64,000 bases of DNA from Neobacillus mesonae (GTDB lineage Bacteria > Bacillota > Bacilli > Paenibacillales > Paenibacillaceae), in the NCBI GenBank assembly GCA_023715865.1, contig JAMBOW010000001.1, forward strand, positions 2,356,001 through 2,420,000, given 5' to 3'. The translations under genes and the position numbers were made by a program. This document shows, piece after piece, positions 17,327-25,744 of this stretch (positions within the stretch are counted from its first letter, which is position 1; each line of letters starts with the position of its first letter). A model generated the notes under the pieces. It did not search any database. It was not told the DNA's origin and worked only from the letters and a program-made list of their open reading frames with translations.

Positions 17327-17358
17327 TATACCACTATCTCTTAAAAAGGTAGTGGTAT
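17327..17358 (-). terminator. Stem-loop, possible terminator
   Basis: TATACCACTA and TAGTGGTATA form a ten-pair stem around a twelve-base centre. On the minus strand it is followed by TTTATTTG, a weak T-run. It lies 55 bases after the acetyltransferase gene at 17413-17835. Confidence 0.45.
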
Positions 17359-17412
17359 AAAACTGCTTTATTCATTTAAAATTCATCTAGTAAACTATCA
17401 GTGTATTTTTTG

Positions 17413-17835
17413 TTATTCTGTTCTTTTCTGAGGCACTCTTCGCATAAAACGTTCTTGATCTCTTTCAAATCCGTACTGCTCATATAATCCATGCGCGTCC
17501 AATGTCCCTAGAATACCTGTCATCCATTCATATTCTTTGAGATTCGTTATAACCTCAATCAACTTCTTTCCAATGCCTTGCCCCTGATATTCTTCTAAAA
17601 CAAAGACATCACACAAATAATACACTGTTGCTTCATCAGTTACGACCCTTGCAAATCCAATTTGTTTATTCTGATCATAAACACCATAACAAGTTGAGTT
17701 ATCAATAGATTTCAAAATGCGCTCTGGCGGTCTATGTTTTGCCCAATAACTCTGAGCTAAAAACTTCATGATTACTTGTCTATCGATCTTATCCTTATTG
17801 TCAGAAAATAAATAGTCTTTATAATAAACGTCCAT
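17413..17835 (-). CDS. GNAT family acetyltransferase
   Basis: The 140-residue protein is a minimal GNAT enzyme: YYLCDVFVLEEYQGQGIGKKL spans strand 4 and motif A (Q-G-Q-G-I-G-K), followed by GLYEQYGFE near the C-terminus. Its size and the N-terminal YLFSDNKDKID resemble the YjcF/tabtoxin-like single-domain acetyltransferases. Start at 17835 with AGGGGGA upstream. Substrate unknown. Confidence 0.82.
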   Translation of the reverse strand: MDVYYKDYLFSDNKDKIDRQVIMKFLAQSYWAKHRPPERILKSIDNSTCYGVYDQNKQIGFARVVTDEATVYYLCDVFVLEEYQGQGIGKKLIEVITNLKEYEWMTGILGTLDAHGLYEQYGFERDQERFMRRVPQKRTE

Positions 17836-17852
17836 ATTAATCCCCCTAACGA

Positions 17853-17954
17853 CTACACAGTTTTCATATAGTCCAGCATGAGCCTCCCTATATAAATAGG
17901 TTTCGAGTGACTTGAAGGTAGTTTTACGTAACCATACTCCTTAAAGTAGTTCAT
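17853..17954 (-). pseudogene. Short reading frame coupled to the acetyltransferase, probable remnant
   Basis: An ATG overlapping the TAA of the upstream gene by one base opens 33 codons (EYGYVKLPSSHSKPIYIGRL is the central part) ending in TAG. The residue pattern looks like the C-terminal end of an acetyltransferase-like protein. It may be a translated short peptide or the leftover of a deleted gene. Confidence 0.3.
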
Positions 17955-18475
17955 TAAATGTATATCCAATATCTCTTAATAATGTTTCCATTCTCTTCAA
18001 TATAGTCATTGTCTGGAATACCCCCATTAGCAATAATGGTTCTTTCGGAAGCAATATTATCCTCATCACAAACTACAAGTGCTTTATTTATCCCTAAGCT
18101 CTTTGCCTTTTCTAAAGATAAGGATAACAACTTAGTAGCATATCCTTTCCTTCTTTCCGATGGACGTATTCCATAGCCAATATGCCCACCTCTGTTGATT
18201 AAAACTTCGGTCAACTGATGGCGTATATTTACTGCACCTAAGATCCTATTGCTTTCAGAAACTAACCAAAAAGTCGAATCTGGAACCCAGCCTTCTTTAA
18301 GATGAATCCCTCTTTCGTTGTTATCCAGCCACTCAATCATCTTCTCAAAATTTGATGGGTCTCTACTTACAACCCAAGGAACGATTTCTTCTCCACTTTT
18401 CTTCCAGTCCTGATAAAAATCCAAATATTCATTCTTAAGATTCAAAGACGGTTTAATTAAATAGACATTTTCCAT
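17954..18475 (-). CDS. GNAT family acetyltransferase
   Basis: The 173-residue protein is a RimJ/RimL-like GNAT enzyme: GGHIGYGIRPSERRKGYATK near residue 100 (R-R-K-G-Y-A motif A) and VCDEDNIASERTIIANGG near 138, both strongly diagnostic. Start at 18475 with GGAGG eleven bases upstream. Closest in type to predicted acetyltransferases of Bacillus annotated as COG3981. Substrate unknown. Confidence 0.85.
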   Translation of the reverse strand: MENVYLIKPSLNLKNEYLDFYQDWKKSGEEIVPWVVSRDPSNFEKMIEWLDNNERGIHLKEGWVPDSTFWLVSESNRILGAVNIRHQLTEVLINRGGHIGYGIRPSERRKGYATKLLSLSLEKAKSLGINKALVVCDEDNIASERTIIANGGIPDNDYIEENGNIIKRYWIYI

Positions 18476-18534
18476 TTACATATTAGCCTCCAAACAATGA
18501 TTGATAAAGTTCATAAAATAGGCTTCTCAAGATC

Positions 18535-18798
18535 CTATTCAGTCCATGTATCTAAATTCACTTGCTTTACATGATGAATGCCAAGGTATTTATATTTGAT
18601 TTTTTTTATTATTTTCCCGTTATTCTTAATCGAAAACCCATAACTAGTTGGCCTTGTATTTGCTGAATATATGTCTATTTTTCCTCGGGCTGGAAATTCA
18701 GGATCTATAGTTATATCTTGAATCTCTAAGAATTTAGCTAAGGGATCTTTATAAATACCAGCGCTCGATGCTAGCTGTGAAGAATAGCTTACTACCAC
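18535..18798 (-). pseudogene. 5'-truncated gene fragment, unknown family
   Basis: The frame encodes 87 residues from a GTG, but there is no ribosome binding site, and protein-like sequence (SYNASPLSTQ) continues upstream of the GTG as far as a TAG at 18838-18840. The product is beta-rich (GKIDIYSANTRPTSYGFSI). This suggests the end of a longer gene that lost its 5' part, although a short real protein cannot be excluded. Confidence 0.45.
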
Positions 18799-18851
18799 TT
18801 GAGTACTTAAAGGAGAGGCGTTGTAAGAAAAATTTGACTATTCTGCACAAC

Positions 18852-18880
18852 GAAAAGACAGCCTCATCAAGAGCCTGTCT
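18852..18880 (-). terminator. Rho-independent terminator after the 66-residue membrane protein gene
   Basis: On the minus strand AGACAGGCTC pairs with GAGGCTGTCT (one mismatch, five-base loop) and is followed by TTTTCG. Confidence 0.6.
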
Positions 18881-18907
18881 GTGCCGATGATTCCGTACAG
18901 TGAACCT

Positions 18908-19108
18908 TCACTTTTTGCTTTTCTTAGAAGCCATCCAGAAGACAAGAATCACGATTGGTATAAATATAAACCAAGGGATATTAATCGTGCTCTGAGTGAT
19001 AAAAGCGAGTCCCATTAATCCGATGACCCCAAGAATAAGCCAGAGACAACCTCTGCCGAACGTTTCCATGAGAGCATTCGCTCCTTCCATTGTGTTTGGC
19101 AAGTTCAT
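18908..19108 (-). CDS. Small two-helix membrane protein
   Basis: From the ATG at 19108, five bases after a strong AAGGAGAT site, the product has 66 residues. It has a short polar N-terminus, a first membrane helix at about residues 19-38, a second at about 44-60 and a basic tail (SKKSKK). No family recognised. An upstream in-frame start is rejected because it includes the ribosome binding site. Confidence 0.6.
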   Translation of the reverse strand: MNLPNTMEGANALMETFGRGCLWLILGVIGLMGLAFITQSTINIPWFIFIPIVILVFWMASKKSKK

Positions 19109-19236
19109 TTTGGATCTCCTTATATATAAACGATTCAAGTTACGCATATGTTGGATTTGAAATTGATTTTACGACCATGAAATAAATGAAGCTGTTACCC
19201 ACCATTACATCTTTACCTACACTTTTTTAGTTCAAA

Positions 19237-19773
19237 TCAGGAGTCTTTTAATCCCTTCATGATATGGGCAAGCCTATACATCTCAGCGATATCATACCGC
19301 TTAATCGACTCAAATCTTCTTACTGCCTCATCGATATCGACCAGCTCCACCAAGGCCACCTGTTCCCCATCTTCCGGATTTAGCGGCTTCGCTACGATGT
19401 TCACTTCCCCATATCCCAGAAGGCGAATAAAGTTTGGATGTGGGATATGTGAGCGATAGGGGACTTCAGCTGAAGATGTGCATTGAAAATGACCAAACGG
19501 TTGATAAGATACAAGCTCGGCTCCGATTTCCTCCATAAGCTCGCGTCTCAGTCCATCCATATAGTGCTCATCCGGTTCGAGTGTGCCGCCGATCAGCTCC
19601 CATCTGCCATCGTCCAGCTGCATAACCACATACTGATCTCCCACTACCGGGATGATGCTGATGTTGCTGATCAATGATTCATTCACAGTCGTATCCAAAC
19701 TTAAATTAGCCTGCACGATTCCCCAATGGATCGCTCCGTTTAACGTCTTAAACTGCTGCAAAAATTCGTCCAA
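19237..19773 (-). CDS. Nudix hydrolase
   Basis: The 178-residue protein has a full Nudix box (GGTLEPDEHYMDGLRRELM followed by EEIGAEL, residues about 63-88). The N-terminal extension of about 40 residues and the C-terminal VALVELVDIDEAVRRF are typical of Nudix hydrolases acting on nucleotide sugars or oxidised nucleotides; the substrate is not known. The start is a TTG at 19773 with GAGGTGG seven bases upstream. Confidence 0.83.
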   Translation of the reverse strand: MDEFLQQFKTLNGAIHWGIVQANLSLDTTVNESLISNISIIPVVGDQYVVMQLDDGRWELIGGTLEPDEHYMDGLRRELMEEIGAELVSYQPFGHFQCTSSAEVPYRSHIPHPNFIRLLGYGEVNIVAKPLNPEDGEQVALVELVDIDEAVRRFESIKRYDIAEMYRLAHIMKGLKDS

Positions 19774-20018
19774 TATATGCCACCTCTTCTGGTTTTATTC
19801 TAGATTGAGTCCGTATAGATCCGTTACTGTCACGTGTTTCAAATTGTTATACCATCATACTAAAATATCTCCTCTATCATCACAACAAACGGATGACCAT
19901 CACTTCGTTTTATGTAATAGACAATTTACACTCTTTCCTATTAATGTTAAGTTAATCTCGTTATCTTACTTCAACAGACAAGCTCCATATATCCGTTGTT
20001 CATATAAAGGAGGCTACA

Positions 20019-20693
20019 ATGAAAAGAAAATCGATCTACAGCTTTTTTTTGCAGCCTATATTACTCCTCATCATACTTACCGGATGCGCTGATGCTTCCA
20101 CAAAAGAAACCTCCTTATCGTCTGAAAGGATTAAGGAGCTTCGGCAGCAATATCCTGTCGTATCAGGCTCTCCCCCAAACGTATCCAGCCGGGATGTCAG
20201 CTTTGCGGAAATATTAGAGATCACTGATGCCGTAGTCATTGCAGAAGTGGTGAAGCAAAATTCTAATTTTCATACGGACTTAACTGCTAAGGAAGGAACG
20301 CCGGAATGGCACTTCAATGAAAAAACAAAAAGCCAAGGTATGCAGCCTTATGTTCCCGAATTTATCTCTTATGAGGTGCTGATCGAGGATGTATTATCCG
20401 GTGAACCTGTAGAAGATACCCTTGATTTATTCTACAATGCTGATTTCTATGGCTATGAGCCTGATTTAAAACCAGGAATGAGGGTTCTAACCGCTATTAT
20501 GGAAGGTACAGGCCAGAACCAGGAAGGAAAATACTCATTTACCCGTTATGGAACCTATTACATCGTAGACGATCATTATGTGTTATCTGCTTATGAAGGA
20601 CAGAGCGAGAAAGTCATCTCTTTCGTGGCTGAAACGAACGGCAAAAGCTTGGAATTCTTAATTCATACGATCGAAGATCTGACCGACTTTTAG
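20019..20693 (+). CDS. Lipoprotein, unknown function
   Basis: The 224-residue precursor has a lipoprotein signal with lipobox LTGC ending at about residue 25. The mature part contains FAEILEITDAVVIAEVVKQN near residue 65 and YEVLIEDVLSGEPVEDTLDLF near 115, a layout seen in uncharacterised Bacillota lipoproteins predicted to have a small beta-barrel domain. Start at 20019 with AAGGAGG six bases upstream. Monocistronic, with a terminator shared with the convergent radical SAM gene. Confidence 0.72.
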   Translation: MKRKSIYSFFLQPILLLIILTGCADASTKETSLSSERIKELRQQYPVVSGSPPNVSSRDVSFAEILEITDAVVIAEVVKQNSNFHTDLTAKEGTPEWHFNEKTKSQGMQPYVPEFISYEVLIEDVLSGEPVEDTLDLFYNADFYGYEPDLKPGMRVLTAIMEGTGQNQEGKYSFTRYGTYYIVDDHYVLSAYEGQSEKVISFVAETNGKSLEFLIHTIEDLTDF

Positions 20694-20742
20694 CTAATCC
20701 TTTAATTGCATCGACATCCTGTCCATGTCCTCTTCCATTCAT

Positions 20743-20800
20743 TAAAAAAGACCTATGAACACGCTCTATTATCATTAGAAGGTGCTTATAGGTCTTTTCT
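20743..20800. terminator. Bidirectional Rho-independent terminator
   Basis: AAAGACCTAT and ATAGGTCTTT form a ten-pair stem with A-run on the left and T-run on the right, so it can act for the lipoprotein gene (+) and the radical SAM gene (-). The loop is long (about 28 bases). Confidence 0.72.
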
Positions 20801-20821
20801 TTATATGACTTCAGGTCAAGC

Positions 20822-22594
20822 TTACATCGCTTTTGCTTCTGCCCCTAGCGGTAGTGTAAAATAAACCGGCTTTTGCGCTTCGTTTTGCTGATATACAACG
20901 AGCAGCAGCGTTCTGCCTTCCGCAGCGGCAGGTGTATTTCCAGCCAGCACTTTGTCCAGATTGAACGGCAATACTTCAAATACGGCATGCTTCTGCAGCT
21001 CTTTTTCACTTAGTGCCATCTGCTCATATACCGAAGATACTTCGCTAGGGTGCTCAACAAGACGCTTGATATAGCCTGCCCAATCGCTTTTCTCTAGGGC
21101 AAGATCCCACCATATTTTACGCGGCTTATACTTGTGACCAAGGAAATAATCCAGCTGCATTAAGCCGAGAACAACGTCCATATTCGCCGTGCCCCGATCT
21201 TCCAAAAACGCGCGAAGCCGGGTAAACAAATCCTCCAGCTGGTGTCCGATCTTCTGCCAGCCTTGACCTTCCCAGTAATCCCCGAAAGCTTGGAAGAAGT
21301 CAAACGGAGAAGGGAATTCCTGTTCCATCAGGTACTTCAGTGTGTGATCCATCCGGTGAGCATTCCAGTACTTCTCCAGCACATCCTCAAGCCGCTTCAG
21401 TCGCACGATATCGCTAAATGGAAGCACGTCGCTGCCCAAAATCTCATACGGCGCATGTTCCATGTAGGTGTAGTTGTACTTGTCCGCATCAATGCGGAGG
21501 CCAGTTCCGCGCAGCATTTTCAAGAAGCCCAGCTGCAGCTCCTCCGGCCCGAGTGCAAACACATCGTTAAATGTCTTGCGGAATGTATCGTAATCCTCAA
21601 GCGGAAGCCCGGCAATGAGGTCCAGATGCTGGTCAATTTTGCCGCTCTGCTTAATTTTGCTCACCGTCCGGCTCAGCTTCGTAAAGTTCTGACGGCGCTT
21701 CACGAGTTCGTTAGTCGGATCATTCGTAGACTGCACGCCGATTTCAAATCGGAATATGCCCGGAGGCGCATGCTCTGCTAGATAATCGAGCACCTCGGGA
21801 CGCATAATGTCTGCCGTAATCTCGAATTGGAACACACAGCCTCTATGGTTTTCAATGAGAAACTGGAACATCTCAAGCGCATAATCCCGCTTAATATTAA
21901 AGGTCCGGTCCACAAATTTAATCAGCTTTGCACCGTTGTCGATCAGGTACAAAATATCCGCCTTTGTGCGCTCAATATCGAAATATCTTACACCCACTTC
22001 AATACTGGACAAGCAGAATTGACAGTTAAACGGACAGCCGCGGCTTGTCTCGAAATAAACGACTCTTTTACCCAAATCGGGAATATCTACAGCAAAACGG
22101 TGCGGAGACGGCAGCTCATTCAGATCCGCTTTAGGACGTCCCGGCATAACGATAATTTCGTCGCCTTTGCGATAGGCAAGACCATACACAAAATGATACT
22201 TCTGTGTGGTCTCAATCTCTGTAAGCAGCTGGTGAAAGGTCTCCTCCCCTTCACCTACAACGATAAAGTCAACATTCGTTAAGCGTTCCATCCAGTATTC
22301 CACATCATAGGATACCTCAGGTCCGCCCAGAATGATTTTGACTTCAGGCATCACTTTTTTCAGAATATTAATGACCTTGATCGTCTCTTCAATGTTCCAG
22401 ATATAGCAGGAGAAGCCGATGACGTCCGCCTCGCGCTGATACAGATCCGATACAATGTTCATTACCGGATCTTTAATCGTATACTCCGCCAGTTCAATGT
22501 CAAAATCCTTCTCGCTGTAAGCCTTCAAGCAGCGAATTGCAAGAGAAGTATGAATATACTTCGCATTCAAAGTCGATAAAATAACCTTCATCAT
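20822..22594 (-). CDS. B12-binding domain radical SAM protein (DUF4080 type)
   Basis: The 590-residue protein has an N-terminal cobalamin-binding-like Rossmann domain (about residues 3-135, with VIGFSCYIWNIEE and IILGGPEVSYD), then a radical SAM core with the iron-sulfur cysteine motif CPFNCQFC near residue 190 and AGLPLEDYDTFRKTF further on, and a C-terminal DUF4080-like part. It should bind a 4Fe-4S cluster, SAM and probably cobalamin; the substrate is unknown. The start is the ATG at 22594 (AAAGG five bases upstream), with another ATG next to it. It lies 25 bases after recQ and is probably cotranscribed. Confidence 0.82.
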   Translation of the reverse strand: MMKVILSTLNAKYIHTSLAIRCLKAYSEKDFDIELAEYTIKDPVMNIVSDLYQREADVIGFSCYIWNIEETIKVINILKKVMPEVKIILGGPEVSYDVEYWMERLTNVDFIVVGEGEETFHQLLTEIETTQKYHFVYGLAYRKGDEIIVMPGRPKADLNELPSPHRFAVDIPDLGKRVVYFETSRGCPFNCQFCLSSIEVGVRYFDIERTKADILYLIDNGAKLIKFVDRTFNIKRDYALEMFQFLIENHRGCVFQFEITADIMRPEVLDYLAEHAPPGIFRFEIGVQSTNDPTNELVKRRQNFTKLSRTVSKIKQSGKIDQHLDLIAGLPLEDYDTFRKTFNDVFALGPEELQLGFLKMLRGTGLRIDADKYNYTYMEHAPYEILGSDVLPFSDIVRLKRLEDVLEKYWNAHRMDHTLKYLMEQEFPSPFDFFQAFGDYWEGQGWQKIGHQLEDLFTRLRAFLEDRGTANMDVVLGLMQLDYFLGHKYKPRKIWWDLALEKSDWAGYIKRLVEHPSEVSSVYEQMALSEKELQKHAVFEVLPFNLDKVLAGNTPAAAEGRTLLLVVYQQNEAQKPVYFTLPLGAEAKAM

Positions 22595-22619
22595 ACACAA
22601 CCTTTTCCTAGGGTGTTAA

Positions 22620-24497
22620 TCAAAATTCGTAATCATCATAAGGGTCATCCGCAGGTCCTGCACCTTGATTCATGAAGAAATCCAGAAACGGCTGACCGTA
22701 CTTCCGGAACTTCACTTCTCCGACCCCTTTTATTTTCAGCATTTCACGTTCACTCTGCGGACATACCACACTCATCTCACGAAGCGTCGCATCATTGAAG
22801 ATAATATAAGAAGGTACATGCTCCTTCTCTGCCAGTTCCCTGCGAATTAGTCTCAGCTGCTCGAACACCGTCTCGTTCACCGCCGATGGTGAAGTATCCC
22901 GGCTCGACCTGCTTGACCTGCTGCTTCGTGAAGAAGAGGATGATACTACACGGGCCACGCGCTGCATCACTTCCCGCTGCCCTCGCAATACTTCCACCGC
23001 AAGCGGCTGCAATCTCACCACAGGGTATTGTCCTTCAGACAGAACAAGGTACCCTTCTGACACCATGACGTTAATAATTTCGGAGATTTCCTTCTCTGAA
23101 CGATTGGACATGACACCGTGCGTTGGAAGCTGGTCAAAGCCATATTCAAGCACCTTTTTATTCCGCGATCCTTTCAGCACCTGAGATACCATTGAAATAC
23201 CAAATCGCTCGCGCATCCGGTGAATACAGGAGAAAATCTTCTGTGCATCAACCGTCATGTCAATCAGCTCCCGATCATCCGTGCAGGAGCTGCATATACC
23301 GCAGCCCGTGTCGTCATGCTCTTCGCCGAAATAGTCCAGCTGTGCGCTGCGCAGGCATTTGGTCGTATAGCAGTAATCGATCATCTGCTGGAGCTTGCGA
23401 TAATCGTTCCGCTTCCGCTCCTCATCCTGATGCTCTCCTTGCTCAATGAGAAACTTCTGAGTCATAATATCCTGCGCGCTGAATAGAAGGATGCACTGAC
23501 TCGGCTCACCGTCCCGGCCTGCACGCCCTGCTTCCTGCACATAGGCTTCCATGTTCTTTGGCATATTGTAGTGAATTACGTATCTTACGTTACTCTTATC
23601 GATCCCCATGCCGAATGCATTCGTCGCCACAACGACCCTTAGATCGTCGAACAAAAATGCCTCCTGGCTTGCTGCACGTTCCTCGTCGGTCATCCCGGCA
23701 TGGTACCTTCCTGCGGCAACTCCAGCATCTCTTAAGCGGCTGTATAAGTCATCCACATCCTTGCGGGTAGCGGCATAGATAATCCCTGCCTCATCTGCAT
23801 GCCCATGAGTGTAATCCATAATGTAATCCTTCTTATTCTCGCCGCGAAGCACCTGCATTGCGAGATTGTCCCTGCTGAGTCCGGTAACAAACGTTTCCGG
23901 TTCACGCAGACGAAGCAGCCGCAGTATATCATCCATAACCGCTGGCGTCGCCGTAGCTGTAAAGGCAGCTACAATCGGACGCTGCGGCAAATATTCAACA
24001 AATGGCGCTACCGCCAGATAACTCGTCCTGAAATCATGTCCCCACTGCGAGACGCAGTGCGCCTCATCGACCGCTACACAGGAGATCGGAAGGCCTGCCA
24101 TCTCATCCCGAAACCAGTCGAGCTCGAGTCGCTCCGGTGCTACGTACAGCAGCTTCAGCTCTCCCCGCTGCGCAGCCCGAATCCGATCATTCACTTCACG
24201 CCCGCTTAGTGTGCTGTTTATATATGCAGCAGATACCCCCATTGCGAGTAGGGCATCCACCTGGTCCTTCATCAAAGATATAAGGGGCGACACCACCAGG
24301 GTCAGTCCCGGATGCAGAAGTGCCGGAATCTGATAACAGATCGATTTACCGCCGCCGGTCGGCATAATGCCAAGCGTGTCTTGTCCCTTTAACAAGCTGT
24401 CTACTATTTTTTTCTGTCCTTCCCGAAAGTCGGGATAACCGAAATAGGCCTGAAGCAGCTCCTGCGCTTCATCCATTGTCCTTTGCTGTATACTCAT
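22620..24497 (-). CDS. recQ: ATP-dependent DNA helicase RecQ
   Basis: The 625-residue protein has the full RecQ order: helicase motif I PTGGGKS (46-52), motif II VDEAH, motif IV-VI segments (AGIIYAATRK, YHAGMTDEERA, QEAGRAGRDG), the RQC zinc site (C-x5-C, then C-x2-C-x2-C after TG), the winged-helix part and a C-terminal HRDC domain (MLKIKGVGEVKFRKYG). It unwinds DNA 3' to 5' in recombination and fork repair. Between RQC and HRDC is an unusual run of serine and arginine (SSSSSRSSRSSRSSRD). Ribosome binding site GGTGAGGAG before the ATG at 24497. Confidence 0.93.
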   Translation of the reverse strand: MSIQQRTMDEAQELLQAYFGYPDFREGQKKIVDSLLKGQDTLGIMPTGGGKSICYQIPALLHPGLTLVVSPLISLMKDQVDALLAMGVSAAYINSTLSGREVNDRIRAAQRGELKLLYVAPERLELDWFRDEMAGLPISCVAVDEAHCVSQWGHDFRTSYLAVAPFVEYLPQRPIVAAFTATATPAVMDDILRLLRLREPETFVTGLSRDNLAMQVLRGENKKDYIMDYTHGHADEAGIIYAATRKDVDDLYSRLRDAGVAAGRYHAGMTDEERAASQEAFLFDDLRVVVATNAFGMGIDKSNVRYVIHYNMPKNMEAYVQEAGRAGRDGEPSQCILLFSAQDIMTQKFLIEQGEHQDEERKRNDYRKLQQMIDYCYTTKCLRSAQLDYFGEEHDDTGCGICSSCTDDRELIDMTVDAQKIFSCIHRMRERFGISMVSQVLKGSRNKKVLEYGFDQLPTHGVMSNRSEKEISEIINVMVSEGYLVLSEGQYPVVRLQPLAVEVLRGQREVMQRVARVVSSSSSRSSRSSRSSRDTSPSAVNETVFEQLRLIRRELAEKEHVPSYIIFNDATLREMSVVCPQSEREMLKIKGVGEVKFRKYGQPFLDFFMNQGAGPADDPYDDYEF

Positions 24498-24654
24498 TGT
24501 CCGTTACTCCTCACCTTCTTCCCTCTTGAATATAATCAGGAAAAAGAAAACATCATCTTCTAGTGTACCGAACTTTCCGCCCTCACTTCAAGACAAGGTT
24601 GATTAATCCAGCCATTGATTGTATATTTATTTTTATTTTTTCTTCTATTCATAC

Positions 24655-24686
24655 AAAAAAGATGCCATCTCCGCTGAGATAGCATC
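24655..24686 (-). terminator. Rho-independent terminator after the metQ-like gene
   Basis: On the minus strand GATGCTATCT pairs with AGATGGCATC (one G-U, six-base loop) and is followed by TTTTTTG. Confidence 0.8.
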
Positions 24687-24699
24687 CTTTATTCATATT

Positions 24700-25542
24700 C
24701 TAATCTTCCATCCATTCTGGTTTGTCGTAATTCGGATAATGCTGGTCTGTCAGCTTTTCAAATTCTGTGGATTGAATCGTTTCCTTCAGCGTACGAGCAA
24801 AGTTCGTTCCTTGATCCTTCGCACGCACAACGAGCTGATTCGCAAACAGATCAGGAACGTCCTCTTCATCAAGCGCAGCGTCTTCTGTCAATCCTGCTTC
24901 CTGTGCGGTATGCAGCGGTACAATAATGAGAGCTTCATTCTTAACCCGATCCGCCAGCTGGTCTGCCGGTACGGCTTCGAACTTCAGGTTTTTCGGATTA
25001 TCCGTTACATCCGTCTCCACAGACATTTGGGATACAGCTGCGCCTGTGCGGATACCGATTAATTTCTCATCCTCAAGCATCATTAGGGCTCGTCCCAGCA
25101 GCTGCGGATCTTCCGGAATGATCACCGTACTGCCGTCTGTAATCTGATCCTCATCCTTGAATGTGTTTGAATATAGGGTAAGCGGCTCTGTCGGCACGCT
25201 CGTCAACGTCGTCAGCTGGTTCTCCTTGTTATCCATAAATGAATTCAAATATACATCGATGGTGCCGTCAGCCAGCTTGGTTGCGGATTCAGAGGGGTCA
25301 GTAATTTCTGAGATCTGCAAGGTATATCCCTGCTTCTCAAACAGATCCTTTATCGTCTTCTCCACGAACTCTTTGCCTGTCCCTTCAGGAGCTGCGATCA
25401 CGATCGTCTGGTCCTCATCAACACTTTCTTTGCTCATATCTGTACTATTGTTCTCTACCACCGGATCACCGCAAGCAGCAAGCAGCATGCTCAGCATCAT
25501 GATGAGTGCCGTTAGTTGAAATCCTCTTTTTTTCTTGTTCAT
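24700..25542 (-). CDS. MetQ/NlpA family substrate-binding lipoprotein
   Basis: The 280-residue precursor has a lipobox LAAC at about residue 24 followed by the NlpA family domain: VIAAPEGTGKEFVEKTIKDL, LADGTIDVYLNSFMDNKENQ, VIIPEDPQLLGRALMMLE and ALIIVPLHTAQEAGL. Family members bind D/L-methionine or related amino acids for a MetNI-type ABC transporter. No ATPase or permease gene is adjacent, and no S-box or T-box leader was found upstream, so this is an orphan binding protein. The usual conserved tyrosine/arginine ligands are only partly visible, so the ligand is uncertain. Confidence 0.8.
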   Translation of the reverse strand: MNKKKRGFQLTALIMMLSMLLAACGDPVVENNSTDMSKESVDEDQTIVIAAPEGTGKEFVEKTIKDLFEKQGYTLQISEITDPSESATKLADGTIDVYLNSFMDNKENQLTTLTSVPTEPLTLYSNTFKDEDQITDGSTVIIPEDPQLLGRALMMLEDEKLIGIRTGAAVSQMSVETDVTDNPKNLKFEAVPADQLADRVKNEALIIVPLHTAQEAGLTEDAALDEEDVPDLFANQLVVRAKDQGTNFARTLKETIQSTEFEKLTDQHYPNYDKPEWMED

Positions 25543-25744
25543 GGTGTCTAATCTCCCTTATCTAATTACTGTATATCTTTTTCATATTAAGGCCCATCCT
25601 ATGCATGGGCATACAATATCACTTTATCCTGATTAGACTTCTCGTGCAAACTTCACTTCTACGTGGTATATTAACCAGGACATTCAGAACTAAACCTTGA
25701 ACAAGTTTCACGTTATTTTTACCTGAACCAGGAGGCCTTAAGGC

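Noticed and set aside
7700..19800. Integron-like attC sites between the small genes
   Set aside because: No recurring imperfect palindromes were found in the gaps and no integrase gene is in the window.
25543..25744. S-box or T-box leader upstream of the MetQ-type gene
   Set aside because: None of the conserved core motifs or a leader terminator was seen.
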